DNA of 41,861 nt from Syntrophomonadaceae bacterium (lineage in GTDB: Bacteria; Bacillota; Syntrophomonadia; Syntrophomonadales; Syntrophomonadaceae): positions 1 through 41,861 of the forward strand of contig JAAYNQ010000118.1 of assembly GCA_012520725.1 (NCBI GenBank), in the 5' to 3' direction. The notes beneath the pieces are model-generated. The model made no database searches. It had not been told where the DNA came from and saw only the letters and a list, made by a program, of their open reading frames with translations. Made by a program: the position numbers and the translations under genes. Positions 28,764 to 36,710 of the stretch are shown here, in pieces (position 1 is the first letter of the stretch; each line of letters opens with the position of its first letter).

Positions 28764-29612
28764 ACTCCTCTTATTTGAAGAACCATGCGAAGAGCAGATT
28801 TGATAAGTTGAAAATCAATGTCATGGCTGGCCCAATCAGATTTTTTCTTAAAGGGTCAAAACGCTGCTTGGCAAGATGTGATGGAGGAGTAATTTCGAAA
28901 CAGGACGGCCAGGGAAAATGCAGAATGGAGAATCCTTATAACAATGACCGCCTGCTGGTTCCAATGGGGGAAAAAGGAGAGCCAAGTAAATGGTTACTCT
29001 CAGGGCCATGAGGGTATTGAAGAGATATCCGGGGTAATACCATCATCTACATGTTATGCATAATATTTACTATAGTTTAACAATATGGTAACCTATTAAT
29101 AACTCATCTTTGTTGCCATTATTATGCTCGCCAGTTTATCTTTTTGAACCTGGTCCTAGTGAGTACTTGGTTTACAGATTAACACCTTATGGTAATTTTT
29201 AGCTTCATCCTTCTGTTACTTTAGTTTCCGCTTTTTATAACCGCATCCAGGCGGGTATTCATTTCGCTTGCTTCATAGGTTCACCCAGGTTCCTATGCCG
29301 GCAAGTCATACACAGTGAATACCCTCATCCTTCGTAAAAAACACCATTTTTAGTAATAAGCAAATCATAGGGGAATAAAGCTTTCTTATTGCTCTTTTAG
29401 CAATAAGGGAATGCCTATATTTGACTATAGCTGGAAACACTGCGAAGTTAGGAGGTGTATTGGCCGGACAGCTGAATTCTGGAAACAATGGCGGAAGACC
29501 AACGAATAATGTAACTTTGATGTTTCAATTTTTTATTTAAAGCTTGAAGCTAAAGGAAAATTGCTTTGATGTAGATCTGGTCTTACTCTCCTGCGGGAGG
29601 GGATTTATCAAT
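28764..29612. other. Gene-poor spacer with hairpins
   Basis: About 850 bases with no convincing gene. Short frames exist (for example 28751-29011, plus strand) but lack a good ribosome binding site, domain motifs or relatives that I recognise. The stretch holds a nested stem (29253-29324, listed separately). It also holds a perfect 9-bp hairpin CTTATTGCT / AGCAATAAG with a 5-base loop at 29385-29407, without a following T-run on either strand. It may contain a decayed element, a small RNA or the leader of the next gene; nothing decides between these. Confidence 0.5.
29253..29324. other. Nested inverted repeat, possible structured RNA
   Basis: Three coaxial arms nest exactly: GGGTATTCA (29253-29261) with TGAATACCC (29316-29324), TTGC (29268-29271) with GCAA (29301-29304), and CATAGG (29274-29279) with CCTATG (29292-29297). 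The flanking minus strand (about 29340 down to 29100) is A-rich with GAAA-type loops, in the style of a large structured RNA such as domain I of a group II intron. No domain V hairpin or reverse transcriptase was seen. The strand and the nature of the element are undecided. Confidence 0.3.
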
Positions 29613-29629
29613 AAGGAGGGGTTTAAGTT

Positions 29630-30088
29630 ATGAGCAATACTGTTGTAGCAGGTAAAAAAATTCCTGGTAGGGTTAGCAGGACACTTGATGTAGGGGATTT
29701 TTCTATTTTGCACCAGCTTACCTGGTTCAATATGGCAGTTCACAGCAATTCGGAGTATGCAAAGAATACCTGGTTTAAAGAACGTTCTCTGGCTGCTCCG
29801 GTAATATTCGTGGTTGCAGACGGTCTAATACATCATGCAGATACCATAGCTTATCTATTGGAAGGAGATGGCTATGAAATTTATGCCTATGTAGGAGTAG
29901 ATAATGTAAAAATCACCAGCCCGGTTTTATTCGGTGATACCCTTACAGCTGAGGCAGAAGTAGTTGATTTCCGGCCTACTAAAAACCCGGAGATGAATCT
30001 TTTTGTTTATAAGAACAAATGTTTTAATCAGCGTGGTCAGCAGGTAATTGAGTACCAAAGCTCTATGTTAGCCAAGAAAAAAGCGTAA
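29630..30088 (+). CDS. MaoC-like hotdog-fold protein
   Basis: 152 residues, close to the usual single-hotdog length. AAGGAGG at 29613-29619 sits 10 bases before the ATG. The pattern HSNSEYAK (from His38), then APVIFVVADGLIHH, AYVGVDNVKITSPVLFGDTLTAEAEV and a closing strand fits the MaoC/R-specific enoyl-CoA hydratase family. In that family the motif normally reads (S/T)-G-D-x-N-P-x-H. Here a His aligns but the Asp five residues earlier is Phe33, followed by Asn34, so the usual catalytic Asp seems to be missing. It may be a variant hydratase, a thioesterase-like hotdog or a non-catalytic acyl-CoA binder. An imperfect hairpin (30089-30111) begins right after the stop, and an acyl-CoA dehydrogenase follows 127 bases later with its own promoter, so the link to fatty acyl-CoA metabolism comes from context. 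Confidence 0.75.
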   Translation: MSNTVVAGKKIPGRVSRTLDVGDFSILHQLTWFNMAVHSNSEYAKNTWFKERSLAAPVIFVVADGLIHHADTIAYLLEGDGYEIYAYVGVDNVKITSPVLFGDTLTAEAEVVDFRPTKNPEMNLFVYKNKCFNQRGQQVIEYQSSMLAKKKA

Positions 30089-30147
30089 AGGCTCTGAAAT
30101 CAGACCGGCCTCCCAATATGCTTATACAAAGATTGGCAGATAGTATC

Positions 30148-30175
30148 TTGACTGTAAATACACAGACTATATGTT
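30148..30175 (+). promoter_or_regulatory. Sigma-A-type promoter for the acyl-CoA dehydrogenase
   Basis: TTGACT (30148-30153), a 16-base spacer and TATGTT (30170-30175). The -10 overlaps the in-frame ATG at 30171, which argues that translation starts at 30216 instead. Confidence 0.5.
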
Positions 30176-30215
30176 AAAATTGGGAAAATTGATTATAGCG
30201 GAAAGAGGTGTGTTT

Positions 30216-31355
30216 ATGGATTTCAAGCTTTCGGAAGAACAGGAATTGATTAAGTCCAACGTGCGCGAGTTTGCCCTGAAGTACATTGAACCAGTGGCCG
30301 CAGAAATTGATGCTGACAGTAAACAACCGGTAGAAATATTTGAAAAGCTGGGAGAATTAGGCATGATGGGTATCTCCTATCCCGCCCAATACGGAGGTGG
30401 GGGAGCGGAATTCCTTACTACCATGTTGGTCACTGAAGAATTGGCCCGTTCCTGTGCCACCACTGCTTTTCTCCATTCGTACAGCTACGGATTGGTAGGG
30501 CATCCCATACTTACATTTGCTAATGAGGAGCAAAAACAAAGGTGGATGCCGGGACTGGCTTCCGGTAAACTGGTGGGCGCCTTTGCCCTAACCGAACCTG
30601 GAGCCGGAACTGATGTTAGTTCCGCCACCACCGTTGCAGTAAAAAAAGGCAATGAGTATATTTTGAATGGAAGCAAAACGTTTATTACCAACGCTATTCT
30701 GGCTGATGTCTTTGTTGCTTTTGCCTATACCGACCGTTCGGCAGGAGCCAAAGGGATGAGTGCTTTCCTTATTCCCAAAGGGACCCCGGGTTTATTGTTG
30801 GGACAACACTTTGAAAAAATGGGAGTCCGGGGTTCCCAGACCTCAGAAGTGGTGTTTAAAGACTGTGTAGTACCTGCTGATTGTCTGCTGGGACAGGAGG
30901 GGCAAGGCTTCAAGATTGCTATGAGTGCTCTGGATGTTGGCCGTATAGGGATCGCTGCTATGTCCACCGGGATAGCCCAGGGTTGCCTGGATGAATCGGT
31001 GAAATACTCCAAGGAACGGGTGCAGTTCAAAAAGCCCATTGCCAGTCAACAGGCCATTCAGTGGTTTATAGCCAATATGGCAGTTGATATTGATGCTGCC
31101 CGTTTCCTTTATATGTACGCGGCCTGGCTTAAAGACCAAGGTCGTCCCTACAGTGTGGCGGCATCCAAAGCCAAACTTTTCTGTTCGGAATGTGCCGCCC
31201 GGCACAGTACTAAAGCAGTGCAGATTCAAGGTGGCTATGGCTTCGTTAAAGGTTCGAAAGCTGAGCGCTTTTACCGGGACGTGAAATTAACTGAAATCGG
31301 CGAAGGAACCTCCGAAGCTCAGCGCATGATCATAGCTGGTTCAGTTTTGCGCTAG
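30216..31355 (+). CDS. Acyl-CoA dehydrogenase (short-chain / butyryl-CoA type)
   Basis: 379 residues, the standard length. The start at 30216 is chosen because AGAGGTG (30204-30210) lies 5 bases upstream; the in-frame ATG at 30171 has no ribosome binding site and overlaps a -10 box. It uses FAD to oxidise an acyl-CoA to the trans-2-enoyl-CoA and passes electrons to electron-transfer flavoprotein. Visible landmarks: the N-terminal helical domain (1-115), FALTEPGAGTD signature (123-133), NGSKTFITN (151-159), and YRDVKLTEIGEGTSE near the end, with Glu363 in the position of the catalytic base of short- and medium-chain enzymes. Substrate chain length cannot be read from sequence alone; a C4 acyl-CoA fits the neighbouring pathway. 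No etf genes are in the window. Confidence 0.93.
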   Translation: MDFKLSEEQELIKSNVREFALKYIEPVAAEIDADSKQPVEIFEKLGELGMMGISYPAQYGGGGAEFLTTMLVTEELARSCATTAFLHSYSYGLVGHPILTFANEEQKQRWMPGLASGKLVGAFALTEPGAGTDVSSATTVAVKKGNEYILNGSKTFITNAILADVFVAFAYTDRSAGAKGMSAFLIPKGTPGLLLGQHFEKMGVRGSQTSEVVFKDCVVPADCLLGQEGQGFKIAMSALDVGRIGIAAMSTGIAQGCLDESVKYSKERVQFKKPIASQQAIQWFIANMAVDIDAARFLYMYAAWLKDQGRPYSVAASKAKLFCSECAARHSTKAVQIQGGYGFVKGSKAERFYRDVKLTEIGEGTSEAQRMIIAGSVLR

Positions 31356-31364
31356 GATAGATAC

Positions 31365-31388
31365 GAGACAGGAGATTGCTCCTGTCTC
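31365..31388 (+). terminator. Hairpin after the acyl-CoA dehydrogenase
   Basis: Perfect 10-bp stem GAGACAGGAG / CTCCTGTCTC with loop ATTG, 10 bases after the stop. No T-run follows, so it may act together with the next hairpin or stabilise the 3' end. Confidence 0.5.
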
Positions 31389-31415
31389 AGCATTAAGCTA
31401 TGGTCCAGTATTATG

Positions 31416-31450
31416 AATCTCCCCTTTTTAGCGAGGAAAAAGGGGAGATT
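31416..31450. terminator. Strong intergenic terminator (14-bp stem)
   Basis: Perfect stem AATCTCCCCTTTTT / AAAAAGGGGAGATT with a 7-base loop (AGCGAGG). The A/T ends of the arms are typical of an intrinsic terminator and could work in both directions. It separates the dehydrogenase from the synthetase promoter. Confidence 0.75.
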
Positions 31451-31461
31451 CTTCTTGCCTA

Positions 31462-31490
31462 TTGATTAACTCCCGGTCTGGCTTTATAAT
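31462..31490 (+). promoter_or_regulatory. Sigma-A promoter for the acyl-CoA synthetase
   Basis: TTGATT (31462-31467), exactly 17 bases, then a perfect TATAAT (31485-31490). Predicted start is near 31497, giving a leader of about 84 bases. The leader contains a small inverted repeat GTACTT / AAGTAC (31500-31505, 31521-31526) that could be an operator. Confidence 0.7.
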
Positions 31491-31580
31491 TTGGATGTAG
31501 TACTTTTAAATCACAATAGGAAGTACGGATTAAAATTATAGGCCAAAGAATTGTAAAGGTAGAACGGGAGGAAAGTAATA

Positions 31581-33215
31581 ATGCCTATAACTGAAATACT
31601 GGAGCGCAATGCTGTTTTGTATGGGGACGAAATCTGTCTTACCGAAATCAACATGGATCTTCAGGAAAGTCATAATGTAACCTGGCTGGAATATGAGCTG
31701 ATAGAGAACAGTCCGGCCGGTGAATACCGCAGGGATATGACCTGGCGGGTATTCGATGAGAAAGCCAATCGATTTGCCAATCTGCTTCGTAAAAGAGGGA
31801 TAAAAAAAGGGGATAAGGTAGCTATTCTTTTGATGAATTGCTTGGAGTGGCTACCCATTTATTTTGGTATATTAAAAGCCGGTGCTATTGCAGTCCCCTT
31901 AAACTTCCGTTACACGGGGGAAGAAATAAAATATTGCTTGAATCTGTCAGAGACGGTGGGTTTAATTTTTGGACCGGAATTTATCGATCGGATGGAAAGC
32001 ATTTATCAGGACTTATCTGCAGTAAGGATACTGTTCTATGCTGGTGAAAATCGTCCACCCTTTGCCGAAAGCTATGACCGTCTTACTGCCAATTGTTCTT
32101 CAGAGTCTCCTTCCGTAAGCTTATCAGATCAGGATGAAGCGGTTATTTATTTTTCTTCCGGGACTACTGGTTTTCCCAAAGCCATTCTCCATAATCACCA
32201 GAGCTTGATGGCTGCTACTTATACTGAACGGGAACATCATGGGCAAAACCGGGAAGATAACTTTTTGTGTATTCCACCTCTTTATCATACCGGAGCCAAG
32301 ATGCATTGGTTCGGCAGCCTGTTGGCTGGTAGCAAGGCCGTACTGTTGCGGGGAGTTAAACCGGAATGGATACTAAAAACCGTGTCAGAAGAGAGAATTA
32401 CCATTGTATGGCTTCTGGTTCCCTGGGCTCAGGACATCCTGGATGCTATTGAAAGTGGAGTGGTAAATTTAGAGGATTATAATCTCTCCCAGTGGAGATT
32501 GATGCATATCGGGGCACAGCCGGTTCCGCCCAGTCTGATCAGAAGGTGGAAGAAGTATTTTCCCCATCATCTTTATGATACCAATTATGGTCTTAGTGAA
32601 GCCATTGGACCCGGTTGCGTGCATTTGGGTATTGAGAATATTCATAAAGTAGGAGCCATAGGGATACCAGGTTACGGCTGGGAGGTTAAAATATGTGACG
32701 AAAATGGCTGTACCGTAAAGCAGGGACAGGTAGGGGAATTAGTGGTTAAGGGACCTGGACTTATGAAGTGTTACTACAACGATCCCGAAGCAACGGCAGC
32801 CGTACTTAAGGAAGGCTGGCTATATACCGGAGATATGGCTCAGATGGATGAAGACGGCTTTATCTACCTCGTAGACCGGAAGAAAGATGTAATAATTAGC
32901 GGTGGAGAAAACATATATCCGGTACAGATAGAAGATTTTCTGCGGGCTCATGATGCCATTAAGGATGTGGCGGTCATTGGATTACCGGATAAACGTCTGG
33001 GAGAAATAGCGGCAGCTATCATAGAAGTAAAACCTGATCATTCCTGCACTGAAGAAGAAATCAGGGTCTACTGTGCTCCTATGCCCCGTTATAAGCGACC
33101 GCGAGTGATCATTTTCGATGAGATACCCCGCAATCCTACCGGCAAAATAGAAAAACCTCGACTGCGGGAAAAATACGGGGCCACCAGCATAGTTGCCGCC
33201 CAAACTCGAAGCTGA
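31581..33215 (+). CDS. AMP-forming acyl-CoA synthetase
   Basis: 544 residues, normal for class I adenylate-forming enzymes. GGGAGG (31566-31571) precedes the ATG by 9 bases. It activates a carboxylic acid with ATP and CoA through an acyl-AMP. Visible motifs: P-loop YFSSGTTGFPKA (SSGTTG at 192-197), YGLSEA, GWLYTGDMA with its adenylate-binding Asp, RKKDVIISGGENIYP at the hinge, and PTGKIEK near the C-terminus with Lys522 as the catalytic lysine. The N-terminal part carries an extra segment of about 25 residues (roughly 28-52) before the usual 'TWRVFDEKANRFANLL' helix. The substrate is unknown; a short- or medium-chain fatty acid fits the neighbourhood. It has its own promoter and terminators, so it is probably transcribed alone. 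Confidence 0.92.
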   Translation: MPITEILERNAVLYGDEICLTEINMDLQESHNVTWLEYELIENSPAGEYRRDMTWRVFDEKANRFANLLRKRGIKKGDKVAILLMNCLEWLPIYFGILKAGAIAVPLNFRYTGEEIKYCLNLSETVGLIFGPEFIDRMESIYQDLSAVRILFYAGENRPPFAESYDRLTANCSSESPSVSLSDQDEAVIYFSSGTTGFPKAILHNHQSLMAATYTEREHHGQNREDNFLCIPPLYHTGAKMHWFGSLLAGSKAVLLRGVKPEWILKTVSEERITIVWLLVPWAQDILDAIESGVVNLEDYNLSQWRLMHIGAQPVPPSLIRRWKKYFPHHLYDTNYGLSEAIGPGCVHLGIENIHKVGAIGIPGYGWEVKICDENGCTVKQGQVGELVVKGPGLMKCYYNDPEATAAVLKEGWLYTGDMAQMDEDGFIYLVDRKKDVIISGGENIYPVQIEDFLRAHDAIKDVAVIGLPDKRLGEIAAAIIEVKPDHSCTEEEIRVYCAPMPRYKRPRVIIFDEIPRNPTGKIEKPRLREKYGATSIVAAQTRS

Positions 33216-33220
33216 TCCAT

Positions 33221-33255
33221 AAGTTAACTTAGGGGCCTGGCCCCTAAGTTAACTT
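33221..33255. terminator. Bidirectional terminator between convergent genes
   Basis: Perfect 17-bp inverted repeat AAGTTAACTTAGGGGCC / GGCCCCTAAGTTAACTT around a single T. It starts 6 bases after the synthetase stop and covers the TAA stop of the minus-strand gene (33249-33251). It serves both converging transcripts. Confidence 0.8.
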
Positions 33256-33914
33256 TCCAATTGGCTTTTGAATTGCTCCAGGCCTATGCGCTCGATATAT
33301 TTTCCTAAACGTTCATTTTTATTAGCTTCCTGGGCATATACCTGCACAATCTTGTCCACCTTTTCCAGCACCTGTTCTTCATCCAGGCCTTCATAAATGG
33401 TCTTGGCAATACGAGGTGTTACTCCGCCATTGCCACCTACCATCAGCTTAAAACCTTTGGGCATGCCCATTATTCCTACGTCCCGAAAGTGATTTTCTCC
33501 ACAGGAGTTGGCACATCCGCTTATGCCCATTTTGAACTTATTGGGCAGTTCCATACCATGATAACGTTCATCCAGTTTTAATCCCAGGCTGACAGAATCC
33601 TGCTGGCCTCGTTTGCAAAAGGTGGTTCCGGGGCAAAACTTTATGCTGCGGACGCAGAGTCCGATAGCATGACTGGGTTTCATATCCAGGTCCTGCCATA
33701 CATTATCCAGGTCTTCTTCCTTTAAACCTACAATAGCCAAACGTTGAGCTGAAGTCAGCTTCAGGGCCTGGGCATTATATTTTTCCGCTACATCGGCTAT
33801 TTTCCTTAACGCTTCCGGACTTACTAAACCTCCCGGCATATGAGGAACTACCGCATAGCTCTCTTTATCCCGTTGAAGTACCGCACCCTTGTCTAATAAA
33901 TCTTTGGCCGTCAT
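33249..33914 (-). CDS. Short siroheme/4Fe-4S sulfite-reductase-like protein
   Basis: 221 residues from the ATG at 33914, chosen because AGGAGG (33924-33929, minus strand) lies 9 bases upstream. Longer in-frame starts are worse, and the ATG nine bases upstream of the chosen start directly abuts the AGGAGG. The four cysteines expected to hold the siroheme-coupled 4Fe-4S cluster are present as C94-x5-C100 and C134-x3-C138 (CPGTTFC and GCANSCGEN). An N-terminal ferredoxin-like half domain (about 15-80, 'KLTSAQRLAIVGL') precedes them. Full sulfite and nitrite reductases are at least twice as long, so this is the small single-module type found in anaerobes. Activity is uncertain: sulfite or nitrite reduction, or another siroheme role. 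It converges on the acyl-CoA synthetase and diverges from the sigma-54 activator, with no partner subunit next to it. Confidence 0.85.
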   Translation of the reverse strand: MTAKDLLDKGAVLQRDKESYAVVPHMPGGLVSPEALRKIADVAEKYNAQALKLTSAQRLAIVGLKEEDLDNVWQDLDMKPSHAIGLCVRSIKFCPGTTFCKRGQQDSVSLGLKLDERYHGMELPNKFKMGISGCANSCGENHFRDVGIMGMPKGFKLMVGGNGGVTPRIAKTIYEGLDEEQVLEKVDKIVQVYAQEANKNERLGKYIERIGLEQFKSQLES

Positions 33915-34086
33915 TTTTATCATCCTCCTATAGTAGAATGGAACTTTGCTCTTTAGTATATTATCTTTACTTATCAACAAATCATGCGGAAATTGAAGAG
34001 CTATACCTGGATATAAAAATAGAGGATGGCGGCTGATGCCAGGAACAGTGATTATTAGACACTACCCAGAAGCGATAAAAAGGTTA

Positions 34087-34102
34087 CAGGTATGTATACC
34101 TG
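34087..34102. promoter_or_regulatory. Palindromic candidate activator site
   Basis: CAGGTAT-GT-ATACCTG, 7-bp arms with a 2-base centre. It lies about 135 bp upstream of the start predicted from the -24/-12 promoter, the usual distance for an enhancer bound by a sigma-54 activator. A half-site-like ATACCTGG also occurs near 34004. Confidence 0.4.
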
Positions 34103-34202
34103 GGTATTGACCAGGGTTCCGCTAGTAAAGTTTTCAAATATTAAAATGCCGGTATAATGGTAATTCCATCCCGGAAACAAGTGCGCAAAACGGAAAATTA
34201 AA

Positions 34203-34219
34203 TGGCATAAATTTTGCAT
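34203..34219 (+). promoter_or_regulatory. Sigma-54 (-24/-12) promoter of the activator gene
   Basis: TGGCAT-N5-TTGCAT, with the invariant GG (34204-34205) and GC (34216-34217) exactly 10 bases apart. Predicted start is near 34229. It lies upstream of a sigma-54 activator, which suggests that the activator drives its own gene. Confidence 0.65.
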
Positions 34220-34475
34220 ATTGATTGTTATAATATTCACAAAAAACCTGAGGAGAAAGATAATATGGGTTGAAAGTCCTTGTAATACCGGCAATATTGA
34301 ATATTCTATCCCTTGGTGCCTGAGACCACCCCTATCCATAATTGTAACCTGTAGCGCCGACAGTATCTTTGTAATAGGGAAGAAAGAAGATATGATTGGT
34401 TTAATTTTTCTGACCAAAGATGGTACAATATATATGTCATTTAATGTCGGAATAAGGGAGTAAGCGGGTAATTAT

Positions 34476-36587
34476 ATGCAAGAATTATATTTTGATTATT
34501 CCAATATATGTGATTCGTTGAAACAGAATCCAAACGCTTTTTTTATGGCTGTTGATATAAACGGGAATATAAGAAAGATCAGCCAAACTCTGCTGGACCT
34601 GCTGGGATTACGTGAAGAAGACGCGCTAGGGAAGTGCTTTATGGATATTGTTCCCGACGGAAAGCTCCTGGAGGTCCTAAAAAGGGGTCATATTGACGAA
34701 GCCGACACTTTAAGTATAAATGGTCGTGATACCGTTGTGACCAGAATACCTATAAAGAAGAATCAGCAGGTGGTAGGAGCATTCATTTACAGCCTGTTCT
34801 TTGACATTTCTAAAGCTGAGTATCTGATAAAAGAGTATCAGAAAAACAAACCCAAGTTTAATAGAATACTGGATCAGGTGATCGGGAGTCCCAATATGGG
34901 TTATATTGTCATCGATAAGGAGATGAAGGTTACCCATGTTAACCAAACCTACCTGGATATTTTGGGAAGGAGCCTGGAAGAAACCATTGGTCGGCCAATA
35001 ATGGAAGTATCCCCTTATTCCAAGCTCCCCCGGGTAATAGAAACGGGTTTGCCGGATAAAGTGGATGTATGGGCAGTAAACGGCAATAATATGATAGTGA
35101 ATCGTTTGCCTATTATGCAAAATAATGAGGTCATTGGAGCTATTGGGCATACCCTGGTGCTGGATATTTCCGTACCCAAATTCCTGGTCAACAAATTGCA
35201 GGAAACCAATCTGGAATTTAATGTAATATTTCAGGGCCTTATCGAAAGCCCTTATGCTGCCTATACTATTGTGGATAAAGACGGCTATATAACGGTAATG
35301 AATAATACTTACCTGGATATTATCAAAAAGCGGCGCAGTGAAGTAATAGGTAAACACATATTGGATATTATGCCTCACTCCAAACTATTGGAAACTTTGA
35401 AATCAGGACGCATGGATACCGCAGATGTATGGCCTATTGTAGAAGGAAGGGACATTATTGTCAATCGTTTGCCCATTAAGGAAAATGGCGAAATAATCGG
35501 GGCCATAGAACATAGTTTGGTGCTGGATATTTCTGGAGCTAAAATCTTATTGAAAAAACTCCAGGAAACAGAAAGAGAATTAAACCTGTATAAAGATGAA
35601 GTGCGTGCCATGTATCATGCCAAATGGACCTTCGATGACCTTAAAGGAAGCAGTCACGAATTTATAACGATTAAAGCCATGGCCAAGCAGTTTTCCCAGA
35701 CATCATCAACCTTGTTGATTACCGGGGAAAGCGGGACCGGTAAAGAACTATTCGCACAGGCCATTCATAATGCCAGTAACAGAAAAAACGGACCCTTTAT
35801 AAGAATAAATTGTGCTGCCCTGCCCGAAAACCTTTTGGAGTCAGAATTATTCGGATATGAAGAAGGTGCTTTTACCGGAGCGAAAAAAGGAGGTAAACCC
35901 GGTAAATTTGAACTGGCTAAAGGTGGTACCATATTCCTGGACGAGATAGGTGATATGCCTATGACTATGCAGACTAAACTCTTATCTGTGCTTCAAGAAA
36001 GGGTAGTGGAGAGGTTAGGGGGCACCACCCCTTTGCCTATAAATGTACGGGTGATTGCAGCTACCAATCGTAAGCTGGAGGAAATGGTAGACAATCATGA
36101 GTTCAGGGAGGACTTGTATTACCGCCTGAATGTGGTGCAATTGAGGATCCCCCCCTTAAGAAGAAGAATGGAAGATTTGCCGGTTTTAGTAGAGGAGCTT
36201 ATGGCCAGGATCAATAATAAACTTGAGACCCATATTGATAAGATTTCAGATCCAGCCATGGATTTACTAAGGAAATACCACTGGCCGGGTAATGTGCGGG
36301 AGTTGGAAAACCTGTTGGAGCGAGCAATAAATTTAGCCCACATAAGAGATGCCGATTGTATTGATCCAGCGGATTTTCCATCCCTGCTTGATAATAAAAT
36401 CGACCTGATGCCCGGTGAAGAGCTTTCCACCCCCCTTAATCTTACCGAGACAGTTGAAGATCTGGAAAAGCACATGATCATTAAGGCCTTGGAGAAAGCA
36501 GGGCAAAACAAGACTAAGGCCGCTCAATATTTAGGTATCCATAGCTCTGCATTATATAGAAAGTTGAATAAATATGGTTTAGGTTAG
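34476..36587 (+). CDS. Sigma-54-dependent activator with three tandem PAS domains
   Basis: 703 residues. Three sensor copies occupy roughly 15-120, 135-240 and 258-365. Each ends with a related block: N-RIPI/NRLPI, then VGAFIYSLFFDIS, IGAIGHTLVLDIS or IGAIEHSLVLDIS, then a short coiled linker. The AAA+ domain (about 385-620) has Walker A GESGTGKE (417-424), the sigma-54-contacting GAFTGA loop (464-469) and Walker B IFLDE (Asp489, Glu490). A Fis-type helix-turn-helix ends the protein (KTKAAQYLGIHSSALYRKL). It remodels the closed complex of sigma-54 RNA polymerase using ATP. There is no receiver domain, so it probably senses a ligand or cofactor directly through PAS; which one is not visible. 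Two perfect -24/-12 promoters flank the gene, one before it and one before the beta-oxidation operon. The Shine-Dalgarno sequence is weak (GGGAG at 34456-34460, 15 bases away). Confidence 0.95.
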   Translation: MQELYFDYSNICDSLKQNPNAFFMAVDINGNIRKISQTLLDLLGLREEDALGKCFMDIVPDGKLLEVLKRGHIDEADTLSINGRDTVVTRIPIKKNQQVVGAFIYSLFFDISKAEYLIKEYQKNKPKFNRILDQVIGSPNMGYIVIDKEMKVTHVNQTYLDILGRSLEETIGRPIMEVSPYSKLPRVIETGLPDKVDVWAVNGNNMIVNRLPIMQNNEVIGAIGHTLVLDISVPKFLVNKLQETNLEFNVIFQGLIESPYAAYTIVDKDGYITVMNNTYLDIIKKRRSEVIGKHILDIMPHSKLLETLKSGRMDTADVWPIVEGRDIIVNRLPIKENGEIIGAIEHSLVLDISGAKILLKKLQETERELNLYKDEVRAMYHAKWTFDDLKGSSHEFITIKAMAKQFSQTSSTLLITGESGTGKELFAQAIHNASNRKNGPFIRINCAALPENLLESELFGYEEGAFTGAKKGGKPGKFELAKGGTIFLDEIGDMPMTMQTKLLSVLQERVVERLGGTTPLPINVRVIAATNRKLEEMVDNHEFREDLYYRLNVVQLRIPPLRRRMEDLPVLVEELMARINNKLETHIDKISDPAMDLLRKYHWPGNVRELENLLERAINLAHIRDADCIDPADFPSLLDNKIDLMPGEELSTPLNLTETVEDLEKHMIIKALEKAGQNKTKAAQYLGIHSSALYRKLNKYGLG

Positions 36588-36624
36588 GGCCTAAAAGCCG
36601 GAAAGGAAAGTAAGCCCAAGCAAA

Positions 36625-36654
36625 TGGGTTAAAATACCCTAAGCCCACCTTTTT
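36625..36654 (+). terminator. Probable terminator of the activator gene
   Basis: Imperfect stem TGGG-TT / AA-G-CCCA (36625-36630, 36641-36647) with one bulge, followed after two bases by TTTTT (36650-36654). A short stem but a real T-run. Confidence 0.45.
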
Positions 36655-36710
36655 CTGCTCCCCATCAAATTGTTATAAAATACCACAAAAAATTCATATT
36701 TTATGTAGAA

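Larger units (their letters stand above)
33915..34475. other. Divergent regulatory spacer between the siroheme protein and the sigma-54 activator
   Basis: About 560 bases, AT-rich, without a convincing gene. Overlapping frames at 34055-34417 (minus) and 34221-34463 (plus) have no domain motifs or good starts. It contains a palindrome at 34087-34102 and a -24/-12 promoter at 34203-34219, both listed separately. The leader downstream of that promoter would be about 245 bases. I see no known riboswitch in it. Confidence 0.55.

Noticed and set aside
28751-29011. Possible 86-residue gene after the giant gene
   Set aside because: It starts within the terminator hairpin loop, lacks a ribosome binding site, and has no recognisable motif.
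29041-29340. Intact group II intron on the minus strand
   Set aside because: The style of the sequence is suggestive, but no domain V, no GUGYG-type 5' end and no reverse transcriptase were found. It is kept only as a hypothesis.
30171-30215. Upstream ATG for the acyl-CoA dehydrogenase
   Set aside because: It overlaps a -10 box and has no ribosome binding site, whereas the ATG at 30216 has one and matches the family N-terminus.
33915-33980. Longer N-terminus for the siroheme protein
   Set aside because: The AGGAGG lies inside this stretch, so it would be translated instead of serving as the ribosome binding site.
34221-34463. 80-residue frame ahead of the sigma-54 activator
   Set aside because: It starts directly behind the -12 element and before the predicted transcription start, with no ribosome binding site and no motif. 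It is probably leader sequence.
34710-35378. Minus-strand frame of 222 codons inside the activator gene
   Set aside because: It is antisense to the PAS repeats, which have clear family motifs, and shows no support of its own.
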